A DNA stretch of 60,162 nucleotides from Ruminococcus sp. CAG:488. GTDB lineage: Bacteria; Bacillota; Clostridia; Oscillospirales; Acutalibacteraceae. Shown here piece by piece: positions 1 through 9,087 of this stretch. Below the pieces are notes generated by a model that ran no database searches, was not told the DNA's origin, and saw nothing but the letters and a program-made list of their open reading frames with translations. The stretch spans positions 68,566-128,727 of the forward strand of contig HF999649.1 in assembly GCA_000434055.1 (NCBI GenBank). Direction: 5' to 3'. Within the stretch, counting starts at the first letter, position 1, and the number at the start of each line of letters is the position of its first letter. The position numbers were made by a program, and so were the translations under genes.

Positions 1-128
1 CTCCGCTTTGCTACCCTACAGTGGCACCGAGATTAAGCTTCTTCTGACATTGAGTCGATTTGGCATCAACACATATGAATTTTACATTTACTGAATCTTG
101 TTTCATCAAGACATATTAAAATAAAAAA

Positions 129-161
129 ACACCCCGAAAGGCATTAAGCTTTTCGGAGTGT
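129..161 (-). terminator. Rho-independent terminator of the ispH-rpsA operon
   Basis: A 12-bp stem (ACACCCCGAAAG paired with CTTTTCGGAGTGT, one base bulged) sits 15 nt after the ispH-rpsA stop codon. On the minus strand it is followed by a run of seven T. The first 128 bases of the window hold no gene that I can support. Confidence 0.9.
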
Positions 162-175
162 CGATTACGATTGAA

Positions 176-2200
176 TTATTCCTCAACGGGAGCTTCTTCT
201 GCTGCTTCCTCTGCCGGAGCTTCCTCCGCCGAATCCTCAGCGGCCTCATCAGCCTTCGGAAGAAGGGCACGGATTGAAAGGCTTACACGGCTCTTATCGA
301 AGTCGATAGCTGTGATCTTGCACTTAACCTTCTCACCGATCTTAAGAACATCAGAAGGCTTGCCGATTCTCTGGTCTGCAATCTGAGAAATATGGATAAG
401 TCCGTCGATGCCCGGGATAACGGTTGCGAATGCACCGAATGTCGTAAGACCGACGATCTCGGAATCAATAACAGTATCAACCGGATAGTCACGGCGAAGG
501 ATCTCCCAAGGATTGTCCTCAGCCTTCTTGTAGCCGAGAGAAATCTTCTTGTTCTCCTTATCAAGGCTCTTGATATAAACCTCAATCTCCTGACCGACGG
601 AAAGAACCTCTGAAGGATGCTTAATTCTCTTCCAAGACATCTCGGAGATATGTACCATTCCGTCTACGCCGCCGATATCAACGAATGCGCCGTAGTTTGT
701 GAGTGACTTAACCACACCGTGGTAAACCTGTCCCTCTTCAGCCTGTGCCCAGAAAGCATCCTCAGCAGCCTTGCGAGCCTCTCTGATAACAGCCTTGATC
801 GAACCGATGGCCTTCTTGCGGCCGCGCTCGGACTTAACCTCGATGATCTTGAGATCAACCTTGGTCTTGAGAAGATCGTCAAGAGAATCTCCTCTTGAAG
901 CTGTTGCAAGAGATGCGGGAACGAATACTCTTACGCCGTTTACAATTACGATAACGCCGCCCTTGACAACGTCTGTAACAGTACCTGAAACGACCTCATC
1001 GTTCTCCTTGGCAGCTTCGATCTTATCCCAAGCGCCCTGAGCATCGTATCTCTTCTTGGAAAGCATAACTGTGCCTTCCTGATCGTTTGTCTTCATGATA
1101 ATGAGCTTGATCTCGTCGCCGATCTTCAGTTCCTTCATCGGATCTGCTGTCGGATCTGCGCTGTACTCATCGGCAGGAACATATCCTGTCTGCTTTCTGC
1201 CGATATCGACCTGGATCTCACTCGGTGAAATACCTGTGACTACACCGACAACCTTTTGCTCGGTGCTCATATTGTTAAGAGACTCTTCGAGCGCCTCCAT
1301 AAAATCAAGATCTTCAGCGGAAGTTTTTGCCACCTCCTCTGCATTTTCAATCGGGTTTGTGTTTACATTTTCTGACATTGTTGAAAGTACCTCCTTTATG
1401 ATTGCCGCGGGAGTTGATGCTCCTGCGGTGACACCCACCTTTCGACATCCTTGGAAGCTGATATTTTTCAGCTCGTCCGCTGTTTCGATAAGATAGGTCG
1501 GGCAGCAGTTTTCACACACAGCCTTCAACTTCACTGTATTGGAACTTTGCCGTCCTCCTACTATGATCATTGCGTCACATTCCTCCGCCAAATTGATGGC
1601 TTCGTCCTGCCGCTCATTAGTAGCATTACATATTGTATCAAAAATTAAAGCTTTTGTATAGTCTTTTTTTAATTTTTTTAAACATTTTTCCCATTCTACC
1701 GTATTAAAAGTGGTTTGAGCAACCGCTATTATTCTTTTTTCGCAGTTTATCTCAGCTTTTTCGAGCTCCTCAAGGTTTTTGAAAACAACAACCTCGCCCT
1801 TACAGTAGCTTTTTATTCCCTGAACCTCGGGGTGATTTGCGTCGCCTGCAATGAGAACGATTGAATTATCGTCCGAATTGTCCGTAACGATTTTATGTAT
1901 TTTCTTTACAAAAGGGCACGCGGCATCCCAGTATTCATATCCCCTCGCCTTTAATTCGTCAATGACCTGCTTTTCAACGCCGTGGGTTCTTAGAACCAGC
2001 TTTGTATCTTTAGGGATTTCATCAATTGAATTTGCAATAATAACGCCCTTGCTTCTCAGGTCGTCAATAACCTGCGGATTATGTATTATCGGTCCGAGAG
2101 TGCATACCTTTTCGCCGCTTCTTACCATCTGATACAGCCGGTCAACGGCACGATTCACGCCGAAGCAGAAGCCGGCGGTTTTCGCTAACTTAATCTGCAT
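176..2200 (-). CDS. ispH-rpsA: IspH (HMB-PP reductase) fused to ribosomal protein S1
   Basis: This is a 674-residue fusion. Residues 1-285 are 4-hydroxy-3-methylbut-2-enyl diphosphate reductase, the last step of the MEP isoprenoid pathway. The three iron-sulfur cysteines are visible at C12 (GFCFGV), C95 (AACPFV) and C191 (DTICNAT). Residues 315-645 hold four S1 RNA-binding OB folds (about 315-385, 402-470, 488-556, 575-643), the last two being the best conserved (GAFVDIGGVDGMVHISE). The protein ends in an Ala/Glu-rich acidic tail. The fusion is well known in Clostridia, where it supplies both activities. The start overlaps the plsC stop by 11 nt, so the two are probably translationally coupled. 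It is the last gene of the oxidoreductase-cmk-plsC-ispH/rpsA series. Confidence 0.97.
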   Translation of the reverse strand: MQIKLAKTAGFCFGVNRAVDRLYQMVRSGEKVCTLGPIIHNPQVIDDLRSKGVIIANSIDEIPKDTKLVLRTHGVEKQVIDELKARGYEYWDAACPFVKKIHKIVTDNSDDNSIVLIAGDANHPEVQGIKSYCKGEVVVFKNLEELEKAEINCEKRIIAVAQTTFNTVEWEKCLKKLKKDYTKALIFDTICNATNERQDEAINLAEECDAMIIVGGRQSSNTVKLKAVCENCCPTYLIETADELKNISFQGCRKVGVTAGASTPAAIIKEVLSTMSENVNTNPIENAEEVAKTSAEDLDFMEALEESLNNMSTEQKVVGVVTGISPSEIQVDIGRKQTGYVPADEYSADPTADPMKELKIGDEIKLIIMKTNDQEGTVMLSKKRYDAQGAWDKIEAAKENDEVVSGTVTDVVKGGVIVIVNGVRVFVPASLATASRGDSLDDLLKTKVDLKIIEVKSERGRKKAIGSIKAVIREARKAAEDAFWAQAEEGQVYHGVVKSLTNYGAFVDIGGVDGMVHISEMSWKRIKHPSEVLSVGQEIEVYIKSLDKENKKISLGYKKAEDNPWEILRRDYPVDTVIDSEIVGLTTFGAFATVIPGIDGLIHISQIADQRIGKPSDVLKIGEKVKCKITAIDFDKSRVSLSIRALLPKADEAAEDSAEEAPAEEAAEEAPVEE

Positions 2201-2834
2201 GGCCTAACCCCCAAAGCTCTTTTATTCTGTCCATTATGAGAGCCGAGCCGTAACGGAGATCCTTCATCTTGTCAACATCGTCGTGGAAATCAAGCTCCTC
2301 ATATTTTATCGGCTTGCCGTAGCGGACTGTCAGTCTTGTTCCCTTTTTGGCCTCGTCGCTTGTGTAGATCGAAACCGGGACAACGTCGCATTTGCATTTT
2401 TTCGCAACATAGCAGACTCCGCCCTTGGCTTCATGCGGCTTAAAATCATGCGAGCGTGTGCCTTCGGGGAAAATGCCGAGCGCTCCGCCGTCCTCAACAA
2501 CCTTGACGGCATGATTCATCGCATGAAAATCGAACTTGCTTCTGTCAACGGGAAAAGCATTGAGATTGGCAAGAAACCAGCCGACAATATTCTTTTCAAA
2601 AAGCTCCTCCTTGGCGACGAAATGAAACTTCACCTTACAGCCGACGCCGATAATAATGGGATCGATTGCCGTAATGTGATTGGACGCAAGAATAATACCC
2701 CTGTCGGTCGGAACGTTCTCCACGCCGACATAGGTTATTTTATATCTTGAGTTTACAACTATCTTTGCAAGAGGCCTTATGATCTTATAAAGGAAGTGGC
2801 TCTTGTCAGATTCATAATTGTATTTGTATGCCAT
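2190..2834 (-). CDS. plsC: 1-acyl-sn-glycerol-3-phosphate acyltransferase
   Basis: A 214-residue lysophosphatidic acid acyltransferase of the PlsC family, which adds the second acyl chain to make phosphatidic acid at the inner membrane face. The acyltransferase motif I NHxxxxD is at residues 52-58 (NHITAID) and motif III FPEGTR is at 121-126. The length is usual for short Gram-positive PlsC proteins. The minus-strand ATG is preceded by AAAAGGAAGGGTC. It lies between cmk and ispH-rpsA, the normal clostridial order, but 378 bp of repeat sequence separate it from cmk, so it may need its own promoter or readthrough. Confidence 0.95.
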   Translation of the reverse strand: MAYKYNYESDKSHFLYKIIRPLAKIVVNSRYKITYVGVENVPTDRGIILASNHITAIDPIIIGVGCKVKFHFVAKEELFEKNIVGWFLANLNAFPVDRSKFDFHAMNHAVKVVEDGGALGIFPEGTRSHDFKPHEAKGGVCYVAKKCKCDVVPVSIYTSDEAKKGTRLTVRYGKPIKYEELDFHDDVDKMKDLRYGSALIMDRIKELWGLGHAD

Positions 2835-2873
2835 AATGACCCTTCCTTTTTAGTGGTGTGTGAAATATTCTTG

Positions 2874-2972
2874 TCGCCCCTTTAGGGGAGTGACGGAGTG
2901 GTTAAAGTTTGATAAAGCTTTACTCCCTCAGTCACAGACAAGCTGTGTCCAGCTCCCCCGAAGGAGGAGTAC
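2874..2972. repeat. Short palindromic intergenic repeat, copy A
   Basis: This stretch contains CCCCTTTAGGGG, an inner AAAGTTTGATAAAGCTTT-like imperfect palindrome, and the segment CTCCCTCAGTCACAGAC followed by CAAGCTGTGTCCAGCTCCCC. It has no coding potential. The style matches non-autonomous (MITE-like) repeats common between genes in Oscillospiraceae. Family membership is recognised by eye only. Confidence 0.6.
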
Positions 2973-3006
2973 ACGCTCAAAGCAAATTGTATCTGACTTT
3001 TTATCA

Positions 3007-3152
3007 GCCTTCCCCTTGAGGGGAAGGTGGGCGGCGGATTGCGCCGCTCGGATGAGGTGGTGGATTTTTCAGTTTATTATTTAGTGAAATCAGACTTGAA
3101 CCTTTCCACCTCATCACCGTCTTACGACGGAGCTTCCCCTCAAGGGGAAGCC
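3007..3152. repeat. MITE-like inverted repeat element, copy B
   Basis: The left end carries GCCTTCCCCTTGAGGGGAAG and the right end carries CTTCCCCTCAAGGGGAAGCC, so the ends are inverted copies, each itself a palindrome. Inside, GATGAGGTGG (about 3051-3060) is mirrored by CCACCTCATC (3106-3115). The middle holds a GC-rich hairpin (GGCGGATTGCGCCGC). Together with copy A it fills most of the cmk-plsC gap (2835-3212), which holds no gene. An open frame across it on the plus strand reads through the repeats and is not a protein. Confidence 0.7.
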
Positions 3153-3212
3153 TTGGTCAATTTCCGCTGACTTTTTCTTGCCGCCATACAATGAGCACCG
3201 AGATACAATGCA

Positions 3213-3881
3213 TCACTTCAAATGCTCTTTGATAATTCTGAGAAGATCTTCTGCGCCGTCTTCAAGGTTATAGCCGCCGTTATCGACATAAATCGCATCA
3301 TCCGCCTGCTTGAGCGGTGCAATCTCTCTGTGGCTGTCCTGATAGTCGCGTTTTTTGATGTCCTCTAAAATATCGTTATAATCAGCTTCTTCGCCTTTTT
3401 CGATCATTTCCTTATAGCGTCTGTTCGCTCTCTCCTCAACCGAGGTCGTGAGAAAAATTTTAACGTCGGCATTCGGTAAAACAACCGTTCCGATATCTCT
3501 GCCGTCCATTATGCAGTCGTTCTCGGCGGCAATTTTTCTCTGCAAATCAAATAGAAATTCCCTGACCTTCGGTATTGCCGAAACATTCGAAGCACCCATT
3601 GAAGCCTCGGGAGTTCTGATAGCCTCCGAAACGTCCTCGCCGTTGAGAAAAACATGCTGGGCTCCGTCAACGAATTTAAGCTCCACCTTGACGTCGGGCA
3701 GAGTTGCGATAACCTTTTCGGCATTCTTTGTGTCAATACCCTTTCTTATAGAATAAAGACCAACCGTTCTGTAAAGCGCACCCGTGTCAACATAGATGTA
3801 GCCGAGCTTCTTTGCGACAAGCTTTGCCGTGCTACTCTTTCCTGCGCCTGCAGGACCGTCAATTGCAATATTTACAGCCAT
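3213..3881 (-). CDS. cmk: Cytidylate kinase
   Basis: A 222-residue CMP/dCMP kinase that makes CDP and dCDP for nucleic acid and CDP-lipid synthesis. The P-loop GPAGAGKSS is at residues 9-17, DTGALYR at about 32-38 binds the nucleotide, and MDGRDIGTVVLP in the middle is the family signature. The length is typical. It starts 14 nt after the stop of the upstream FAD oxidoreductase gene, which argues for one transcript. The AACCTCCG complement just before the ATG gives a GGAGG ribosome binding site. Confidence 0.97.
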   Translation of the reverse strand: MAVNIAIDGPAGAGKSSTAKLVAKKLGYIYVDTGALYRTVGLYSIRKGIDTKNAEKVIATLPDVKVELKFVDGAQHVFLNGEDVSEAIRTPEASMGASNVSAIPKVREFLFDLQRKIAAENDCIMDGRDIGTVVLPNADVKIFLTTSVEERANRRYKEMIEKGEEADYNDILEDIKKRDYQDSHREIAPLKQADDAIYVDNGGYNLEDGAEDLLRIIKEHLK

Positions 3882-3895
3882 AAAATAAACCTCCG

Positions 3896-5131
3896 TTATA
3901 CATTTTCACCGGCTAATCGTCCGGTTGAGAAAGCAATTTGTAAATTAAATCCGCCCGTGTATGCGTCAACGTCAATAACCTCGCCCGCAAAGTAAAGCCC
4001 CGGGAGAAGCTTTGACTGCATGGTTTTCGGGTCGATCTCCGAGACTTTCACGCCGCCCGAGGTAACGATCGCCTCATCAATCGGACGGAAGCTCTTGATC
4101 GTAACCTTAAAATTCTTGAGAAGCGTAACCAACTTATGCCTTTGCTCCTTGGTTATCTGATTAACCTTTTCGTTCGCCCTTATTCCGCTTAGCTTGACTG
4201 TAACCGGAATCAGCTTTCTCGGCAGAAGCGCACCGAGTGAATTGATGAAATCCTTATTAGTATTCTCCGAAAAATCTCTGAGAATTCGTGCATCGAGCTG
4301 TTCTTCGGTGAGCGCCGGTTTAAGGTCGATCGAAATAATATATCTGCCAGGCTCCATGTCACGGATTCTCGAGCTTGCCGAAAGAACCATCGGACCCGAA
4401 ACTCCGAAATGAGTGAAAAGCATCTCACCGAAATCATCATATATGATTTTATTTTTCTTCTTCGTGTCAATGACCTTCATCGTGACATTTCTCAGCGAAA
4501 GACCCATAAGATCTGTGCAGAAGCCCTCGTGAGCATTAAGCGGCACAAGCGACGGCTTCGGTTCGATTATCGTATGACCTGCCTGCCTTGCAAGCTCGTA
4601 GCCGTCTCCCGTTGAGCCTGTCAGCGGATATGACTTGCCGCCCGTCGCAATAATGACTTTATCTGCGGAAATCTCCTCGCCGTCAAAGGTGCGTACTCCC
4701 TTGAGCACGCCGTCCTTAACAATAAGCTTCTTGGCTCTGCCGTGAATTATCTGTGCTCCGTCGTCCGTTCCGTAATGAACAAGCGCATCAACAATATCCG
4801 TCGCCTTATCCGAGCACGGAAAAACTCTGTTTCCTCTCTCGCATTTAAGCGGAACGCCCATGTCCTCGATAAGGTCTATTGTGTCCTGCGGCATGAAATT
4901 TGAAAACGCACTGTAAAGGAATCTGCCGTTGGTCGGAACATTGGCAATAAGCTCCGAAAGCTCCTTGCAGTTATTCGTGACATTGCATCTGCCCTTACCC
5001 GTTATTGCGACCTTCCTTGCCGGCTTATCGTTGCGTTCAAGAATAGCAACATCCTTGCCCCTGCCCGATATTGTACCTGCCGCCATAAGTCCTGCCGCAC
5101 CGGCACCGATAATTAAAATCTTTTCTGACAT
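3896..5131 (-). CDS. HI0933/YhiN-family FAD-dependent oxidoreductase
   Basis: A 411-residue flavoprotein of the HI0933 (YhiN) family, often annotated 'aminoacetone oxidase family FAD-binding enzyme'. The N-terminal Rossmann motif GAGAAGLMAA binds FAD, KVAITGKGRCNVTN follows as the family hallmark, and IIATGGKSYP and GLYFAGEVIDVDAYTGGFN near the C terminus complete the flavin site. The substrate is not known. It is the first gene of the cmk-plsC-ispH/rpsA group in this window. A divergent promoter region separates it from GH95. Confidence 0.92.
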   Translation of the reverse strand: MSEKILIIGAGAAGLMAAGTISGRGKDVAILERNDKPARKVAITGKGRCNVTNNCKELSELIANVPTNGRFLYSAFSNFMPQDTIDLIEDMGVPLKCERGNRVFPCSDKATDIVDALVHYGTDDGAQIIHGRAKKLIVKDGVLKGVRTFDGEEISADKVIIATGGKSYPLTGSTGDGYELARQAGHTIIEPKPSLVPLNAHEGFCTDLMGLSLRNVTMKVIDTKKKNKIIYDDFGEMLFTHFGVSGPMVLSASSRIRDMEPGRYIISIDLKPALTEEQLDARILRDFSENTNKDFINSLGALLPRKLIPVTVKLSGIRANEKVNQITKEQRHKLVTLLKNFKVTIKSFRPIDEAIVTSGGVKVSEIDPKTMQSKLLPGLYFAGEVIDVDAYTGGFNLQIAFSTGRLAGENV

Positions 5132-5171
5132 TGTCTTCTCCTAAAAACACTTTTTAATTCCAATTAAAGCT

Positions 5172-5200
5172 ATTTTATAATAAATTTATGAAAAATGCAA
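5172..5200 (-). promoter_or_regulatory. Candidate promoter for the oxidoreductase-cmk operon
   Basis: On the minus strand TTGCAT and TAAAAT are separated by 17 nt, 40 nt upstream of the oxidoreductase start. The minus-strand -35 box lies only 9 nt from the plus-strand -35 box of the GH95 promoter, so the two promoters are back to back. Confidence 0.5.
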
Positions 5201-5209
5201 GATAATTGA

Positions 5210-5239
5210 TTGACTTTAATGTGAACAATCAGTTATACT
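5210..5239 (+). promoter_or_regulatory. Sigma-A promoter for GH95
   Basis: TTGACT (5210-5215) and TATACT (5234-5239) are spaced by 18 nt. The promoter covers an upstream in-frame ATG at 5206, which therefore cannot be the translation start and supports the TTG start at 5305. Confidence 0.75.
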
Positions 5240-5304
5240 TTTACCGTAAAGGCAATGCCATACAATCAAGGTGTTGCTTAAATATTATTTTGGAGGTTAT
5301 TTCC

Positions 5305-7605
5305 TTGAAAAAAGGGTCGCAATATTTATGGTACAGCCACCCTGCAACCGCATGGGTCGAAGCTTTGCCTATAGGAAACGGCAGCCTCGGCGCAATGGTG
5401 TTCGGCGGTGTTGAGACTGAAACACTCGGCCTCAATCTTGATACGCTTTGGTCGGGTTCATGCCACGGCTACAAGGTTGAAAACAGGGTTGAGCATTTCA
5501 AGAAGGCTCGTCAGCTCATCCTTGAGGATAAGAAGATCGAAGCAAGGGATTATATCGAAGAGAACTTCCACGGCGATCCGTCGGAGTGGTATCTTCAGCT
5601 CGGAAAACTCATAATCACTTCAATGAAGAATATGTGTCCGAGAGATTATATCCGTGACCTTGACCTTGAAACCGGAATCGCAACGGTCGGTTACAATTCA
5701 AGCGATACGAACTATACCCGTGAGAGCTTCATCAGCTTTCCCGACAAGGTACTTGTCTACAGAATGACCGCGGAGGGCAAAAACAAGCTTGATTTCAAGG
5801 CTATGGTTGACTGTGAGCTTCGCTATGAGGTTACAACGGACGGCAATACATATTTCCTTGACGGTATCGCTCCGACACATATTGAAGAAAATGGCGGCAA
5901 CCCCATCTGCACATATGAGGACGGCGAGAGACAGGGCATCAGCTTCCGCTGCGCATTCAAGATAGACACCGACGGCAAGGTCAAGGCGAATAAAAATCAC
6001 CTTCACGTCACCGACGCAACATATGCGACGATTTACCTGACTGCGGAAGATAATTTTGAGGGCTGGAACAAACCCGTTACTCAGTCACTAAAGGACTATA
6101 AGAGCATCTGCGTTTCACGTCTTGACAATGCCATAAGCAAGGGCTTTGAAGCGGTCAAGGCTGATCATATAAATGATGTCAGTCCGTATTTCAACCGTGT
6201 TTCTATCGACCTCGGTGAGAGCAAAAAGGACAATGTCCCAACAGACCGCAGAATTCACGACTTTCTCCACAGCAGGAAGAATGACAATAATCTTTACTGC
6301 CTGCTGTTCAATTACGGACGTTATCTCACTATTTCCGCCTCCCGTGAAGGCTCACAGGCCATGACATTGCAGGGAATCTGGACATTTACAATGTGCTCTC
6401 CGTGGCGTTCAAACTATACGGTAAATATTAACACCGAGATGAACTACTGGCCGACTATGATGTGCTCAATGCCCGAGATGAATATGCCGCTCATTAAATT
6501 CATTGAAGAAATTGCGGAGTCGGGCAAGGAGACCGCAAAGCTGTTCTACGGCGTCGACGGCACATGCTGTCATCACAACGTTGACCTTTGGAGGATAACT
6601 ACACCCTCGGGAGGAAATCCCGTTTGGTCATTCTGGCCGATGGCAGGAGCATGGTTCTGCCGTCACCTTTATGAATATTATGAGTACACGCTCGATAAGA
6701 ATTATCTTGAGAAAACAGCAGTTCCGATAATGGAAGAAAACGCACGCTTCTGCCTTGATATGCTCATCGACGACGGCAACGGATATCTTATTCTCTGTCC
6801 CTCGACCTCGCCCGAGAACGAGTACATGGTAAACGGTAAGGAAACCTCCGTCAGCAAGACTACATACATGACCATGGAAATTGTCACAGATCTTTTTACA
6901 AATCTTCTCTCTGCATACGATGTCCTCGGCATAAAAAATGAGATAAGCAGCAGAATTGAAGCTGCGCTCCCCCGTCTGCTTCCCTTTAAGCAGGGCAAGG
7001 ACGGCGGACTTATGGAATGGTACTATGACGAAAAGGGCTTTGATAAGCATCACCGCCACGTTTCCCACCTCTACGCTCTCCATCCTGCAAATCTTATTGA
7101 CGTTGAGCGCACACCCGATCTGGCTTCCTATGCCAAGAATACGCTCAAAAACAGGGGCGACGGCGGCACGGGCTGGAGCTTGGGCTGGAAAATCAACTTC
7201 TGGGCAAGACTGCGTGACAAGAACAAGGTCATCAAGCTAATCAATAATCAGCTTCGCTATATTCCGGTTAAATACAAGAGAGGTCGCGGCGGCACATTCC
7301 CGAATATGTTTGACGCTCATCCGCCGTTCCAGATTGACGGCAACTTCGGCGCAACGGCAGGTATCGCACAGGCGCTCATGCAAAGCTTCGGCAACCGTAT
7401 CATTATACTCCCCGCCCTCCCCGACGAATGGGCAAACGGTCATATTTACGGCTTGACGGCAAAGGGCGGCGTTAAGGTCGATATCGAATGGGCAAACGGC
7501 AAGCTTACAAAGCTCACGCTTGACGGCAGCGGCGAATTTGAAATTGTTTACAACGGTCAGTCAAGGCTCGTCAGCCTTGACGGCAAAAAGGATGTTGATT
7601 TCTGA
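5305..7605 (+). CDS. Glycoside hydrolase family 95 (alpha-L-fucosidase/galactosidase type)
   Basis: A 766-residue enzyme matching GH95 over its full length, beginning WYSHPATAWVEALPIGNGS, the family N-terminal signature. The two Asn that activate water in GH95 lie in NYTVNINTEMNYWP (about 6412-6450), the general acid Glu in STSPENEY (about 6801-6824), and the C-terminal Asp in HPPFQIDGNFG (about 7318-7350). No signal peptide is visible, so it should act in the cytoplasm on imported oligosaccharides, releasing alpha-L-fucose or alpha-L-galactose. I chose TTG at 5305 because TGGAGGTT lies just upstream and the in-frame ATG at 5206 is inside the promoter. The stop overlaps the next start (TGATG). 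Confidence 0.92.
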   Translation: MKKGSQYLWYSHPATAWVEALPIGNGSLGAMVFGGVETETLGLNLDTLWSGSCHGYKVENRVEHFKKARQLILEDKKIEARDYIEENFHGDPSEWYLQLGKLIITSMKNMCPRDYIRDLDLETGIATVGYNSSDTNYTRESFISFPDKVLVYRMTAEGKNKLDFKAMVDCELRYEVTTDGNTYFLDGIAPTHIEENGGNPICTYEDGERQGISFRCAFKIDTDGKVKANKNHLHVTDATYATIYLTAEDNFEGWNKPVTQSLKDYKSICVSRLDNAISKGFEAVKADHINDVSPYFNRVSIDLGESKKDNVPTDRRIHDFLHSRKNDNNLYCLLFNYGRYLTISASREGSQAMTLQGIWTFTMCSPWRSNYTVNINTEMNYWPTMMCSMPEMNMPLIKFIEEIAESGKETAKLFYGVDGTCCHHNVDLWRITTPSGGNPVWSFWPMAGAWFCRHLYEYYEYTLDKNYLEKTAVPIMEENARFCLDMLIDDGNGYLILCPSTSPENEYMVNGKETSVSKTTYMTMEIVTDLFTNLLSAYDVLGIKNEISSRIEAALPRLLPFKQGKDGGLMEWYYDEKGFDKHHRHVSHLYALHPANLIDVERTPDLASYAKNTLKNRGDGGTGWSLGWKINFWARLRDKNKVIKLINNQLRYIPVKYKRGRGGTFPNMFDAHPPFQIDGNFGATAGIAQALMQSFGNRIIILPALPDEWANGHIYGLTAKGGVKVDIEWANGKLTKLTLDGSGEFEIVYNGQSRLVSLDGKKDVDF

Positions 7606-8174
7606 TGCTCGCTGATCTCTATGATTTTGACAAGACGGTTTTTGACGGCGAATCGGGCAGCGAATTCTGGCTTTTCTGCCTGAAGCGTCACCCGTCGATT
7701 ATAAGATTTCTTCCGAAGCAGGCCGCCGGACTTTTCGGTCATTATGTCTTTCGTAAAATAAGCAAGAAGCGCTCAAAGGAACTGTTCTATTCTTATCTTA
7801 AAGCGATTGACGCCGAAAAAGAAGCCGAGCTTTTCTGGCAGGAAAAGGCTGACAGAATGAACGATTGGTTCAATCCTCGTGAGCACGATGTCAAGACGGT
7901 TGTGTGCTCCGCCTCACCTGTTTTTCAGATCAAGCCCGTTTGCGACAAACTCGGAGTTGATCTTCTTATTGCCACAAGAATGAACCCTTCTACAGGACTC
8001 ATTGAGGGCGAAAACTGCAAAAGCACGGAGAAAGTCTCCCGCCTTAAAAAGGAAGCTGCCGATTACGAATTCCGTGACGTTTATACGGATAATCTCGTTT
8101 CCGACGGGCCGATTCTGGAGCTTGCGACAAGAAAGAAAATCCATGTTCAGGGCGGAAAGCGTTCTGAAATTTAG
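7605..8174 (+). CDS. HAD superfamily (subfamily IB) phosphatase
   Basis: A 189-residue HAD-IB hydrolase, relatives of which dephosphorylate phosphoserine and other small phosphomonoesters. Motif I is DFDKTV near the N terminus with the nucleophile Asp, motif II is CSASP around residue 101, and motif IV is TDNLVSD near residue 160. A helical cap insert lies between motifs I and II. Its ATG overlaps the GH95 stop by one base, so it is co-translated with GH95. The true substrate cannot be read from sequence. Confidence 0.88.
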   Translation: MLADLYDFDKTVFDGESGSEFWLFCLKRHPSIIRFLPKQAAGLFGHYVFRKISKKRSKELFYSYLKAIDAEKEAELFWQEKADRMNDWFNPREHDVKTVVCSASPVFQIKPVCDKLGVDLLIATRMNPSTGLIEGENCKSTEKVSRLKKEAADYEFRDVYTDNLVSDGPILELATRKKIHVQGGKRSEI

Positions 8175-8223
8175 ACATTTCTTGACAAAAATATAAAAAA
8201 TTTATCACAGTTTTGTTTTTTCC

Positions 8224-8252
8224 TTGAAAAATCTTTTTTAAAATGATAGAAT
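8224..8252 (+). promoter_or_regulatory. Sigma-A promoter of the 8.3-kb membrane protein gene
   Basis: TTGAAA (8224-8229), a 17-nt spacer and TAGAAT (8247-8252), about 34 nt before the start codon. A second TTGACA occurs at about 8188 but lacks a matching -10. Confidence 0.6.
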
Positions 8253-8285
8253 TAACTTGAAATTTAATTCAAACGAGGTGTGGCA

Positions 8286-9014
8286 ATGGTAAAAAAAGAA
8301 AACAAAGCTTTAAAATATGCTTCTTTGATTTTCGGCATAGTTACGATTGTTTATATGTGGCTGTATGACCGGCTCCTTGAACCTAACCCTCTTTATGGAA
8401 ACCGTGCTTCAACGGCAAGCAACGTCGGCAGAGACCACTGGATCGCTTTTATATTTTGGGGAATGCTCATCGCAGCCTCTATCGTATTAAACCTAAACTA
8501 TTCGCTCGAAAAATTCAATGTTGAGCGCAAGTTTCCGAAAGCTCTTTCGATTATTGCTCTTTTTGCAATGTTCAGTGTGGTAATGTGCAAAAACGAGAAG
8601 CTGAAAAGATTTACGCTTATACTTAATTACGAAACATATACCGCCCCGTCATACACAAGCGATTATGCGGATCAAACTCTGGACACGCAGACGAATCTGA
8701 TAAATTTCTTCTTATCCAAAAAGAGCTTACATTCCGCTTTCGCCGTACTGTTCGGTATATGTATCGCAACGGCGGTCATCTACTTACTTGTTTACAAGGC
8801 AAGAACAAACAAAAAATTTTTCAACCTCACAATCGTGTTTTTCCTTTGGATATGCTTTGCCGCAATTTATCTCAAGGTAAGGCTCGGCGGAACGGCTGAA
8901 ATCGTCGTTCTGACGCTTACAATGATTCCTATGCTTATAGTCAATCATACAAGGATTATGGAAACACCCGAGGAACACGTAGAATGTATTGAAACCGAAG
9001 AAATAAAAAATTAA
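8286..9014 (+). CDS. Six-helix membrane protein of unknown function
   Basis: A 242-residue integral membrane protein that I do not recognise. Six hydrophobic segments are visible: residues about 9-27, 53-72, 84-101, 154-173, 181-199 and 204-222. A polar loop with many Tyr, Thr and Ser lies between segments 3 and 4, and the C terminus is acidic (EEHVECIETEE). ATG 8286 is preferred over an in-frame GTG at 8280 because GAGGTG overlaps that GTG and is well spaced from the ATG. It has its own promoter and terminator and so appears monocistronic. Confidence 0.75.
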   Translation: MVKKENKALKYASLIFGIVTIVYMWLYDRLLEPNPLYGNRASTASNVGRDHWIAFIFWGMLIAASIVLNLNYSLEKFNVERKFPKALSIIALFAMFSVVMCKNEKLKRFTLILNYETYTAPSYTSDYADQTLDTQTNLINFFLSKKSLHSAFAVLFGICIATAVIYLLVYKARTNKKFFNLTIVFFLWICFAAIYLKVRLGGTAEIVVLTLTMIPMLIVNHTRIMETPEEHVECIETEEIKN

Positions 9015-9024
9015 CTTAATCAAA

Positions 9025-9067
9025 GAAAGGCATGTAATCTAAGTTAAATTTAGATTCTGCCTTTTTC
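9025..9067 (+). terminator. Terminator after the membrane protein gene
   Basis: AAAGGCA...AATCTAA pairs with TTAGATT...TGCCTTT, followed by TTCTTTTT. The hairpin ends about 20 nt before the GH78 start, so GH78 probably uses readthrough or a promoter within this short gap. Confidence 0.75.
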
Positions 9068-9087
9068 TTTTTGGAGGTTTATTCATA

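Noticed and set aside
2860..3084. A plus-strand frame in the cmk-plsC gap
   Set aside because: It reads through palindromic repeats and contains no protein-like composition.
5206..5304. An N-terminal extension of GH95 from ATG 5206
   Set aside because: It overlaps the promoter boxes and lacks a ribosome site; TTG 5305 has GGAGG and matches the family start.
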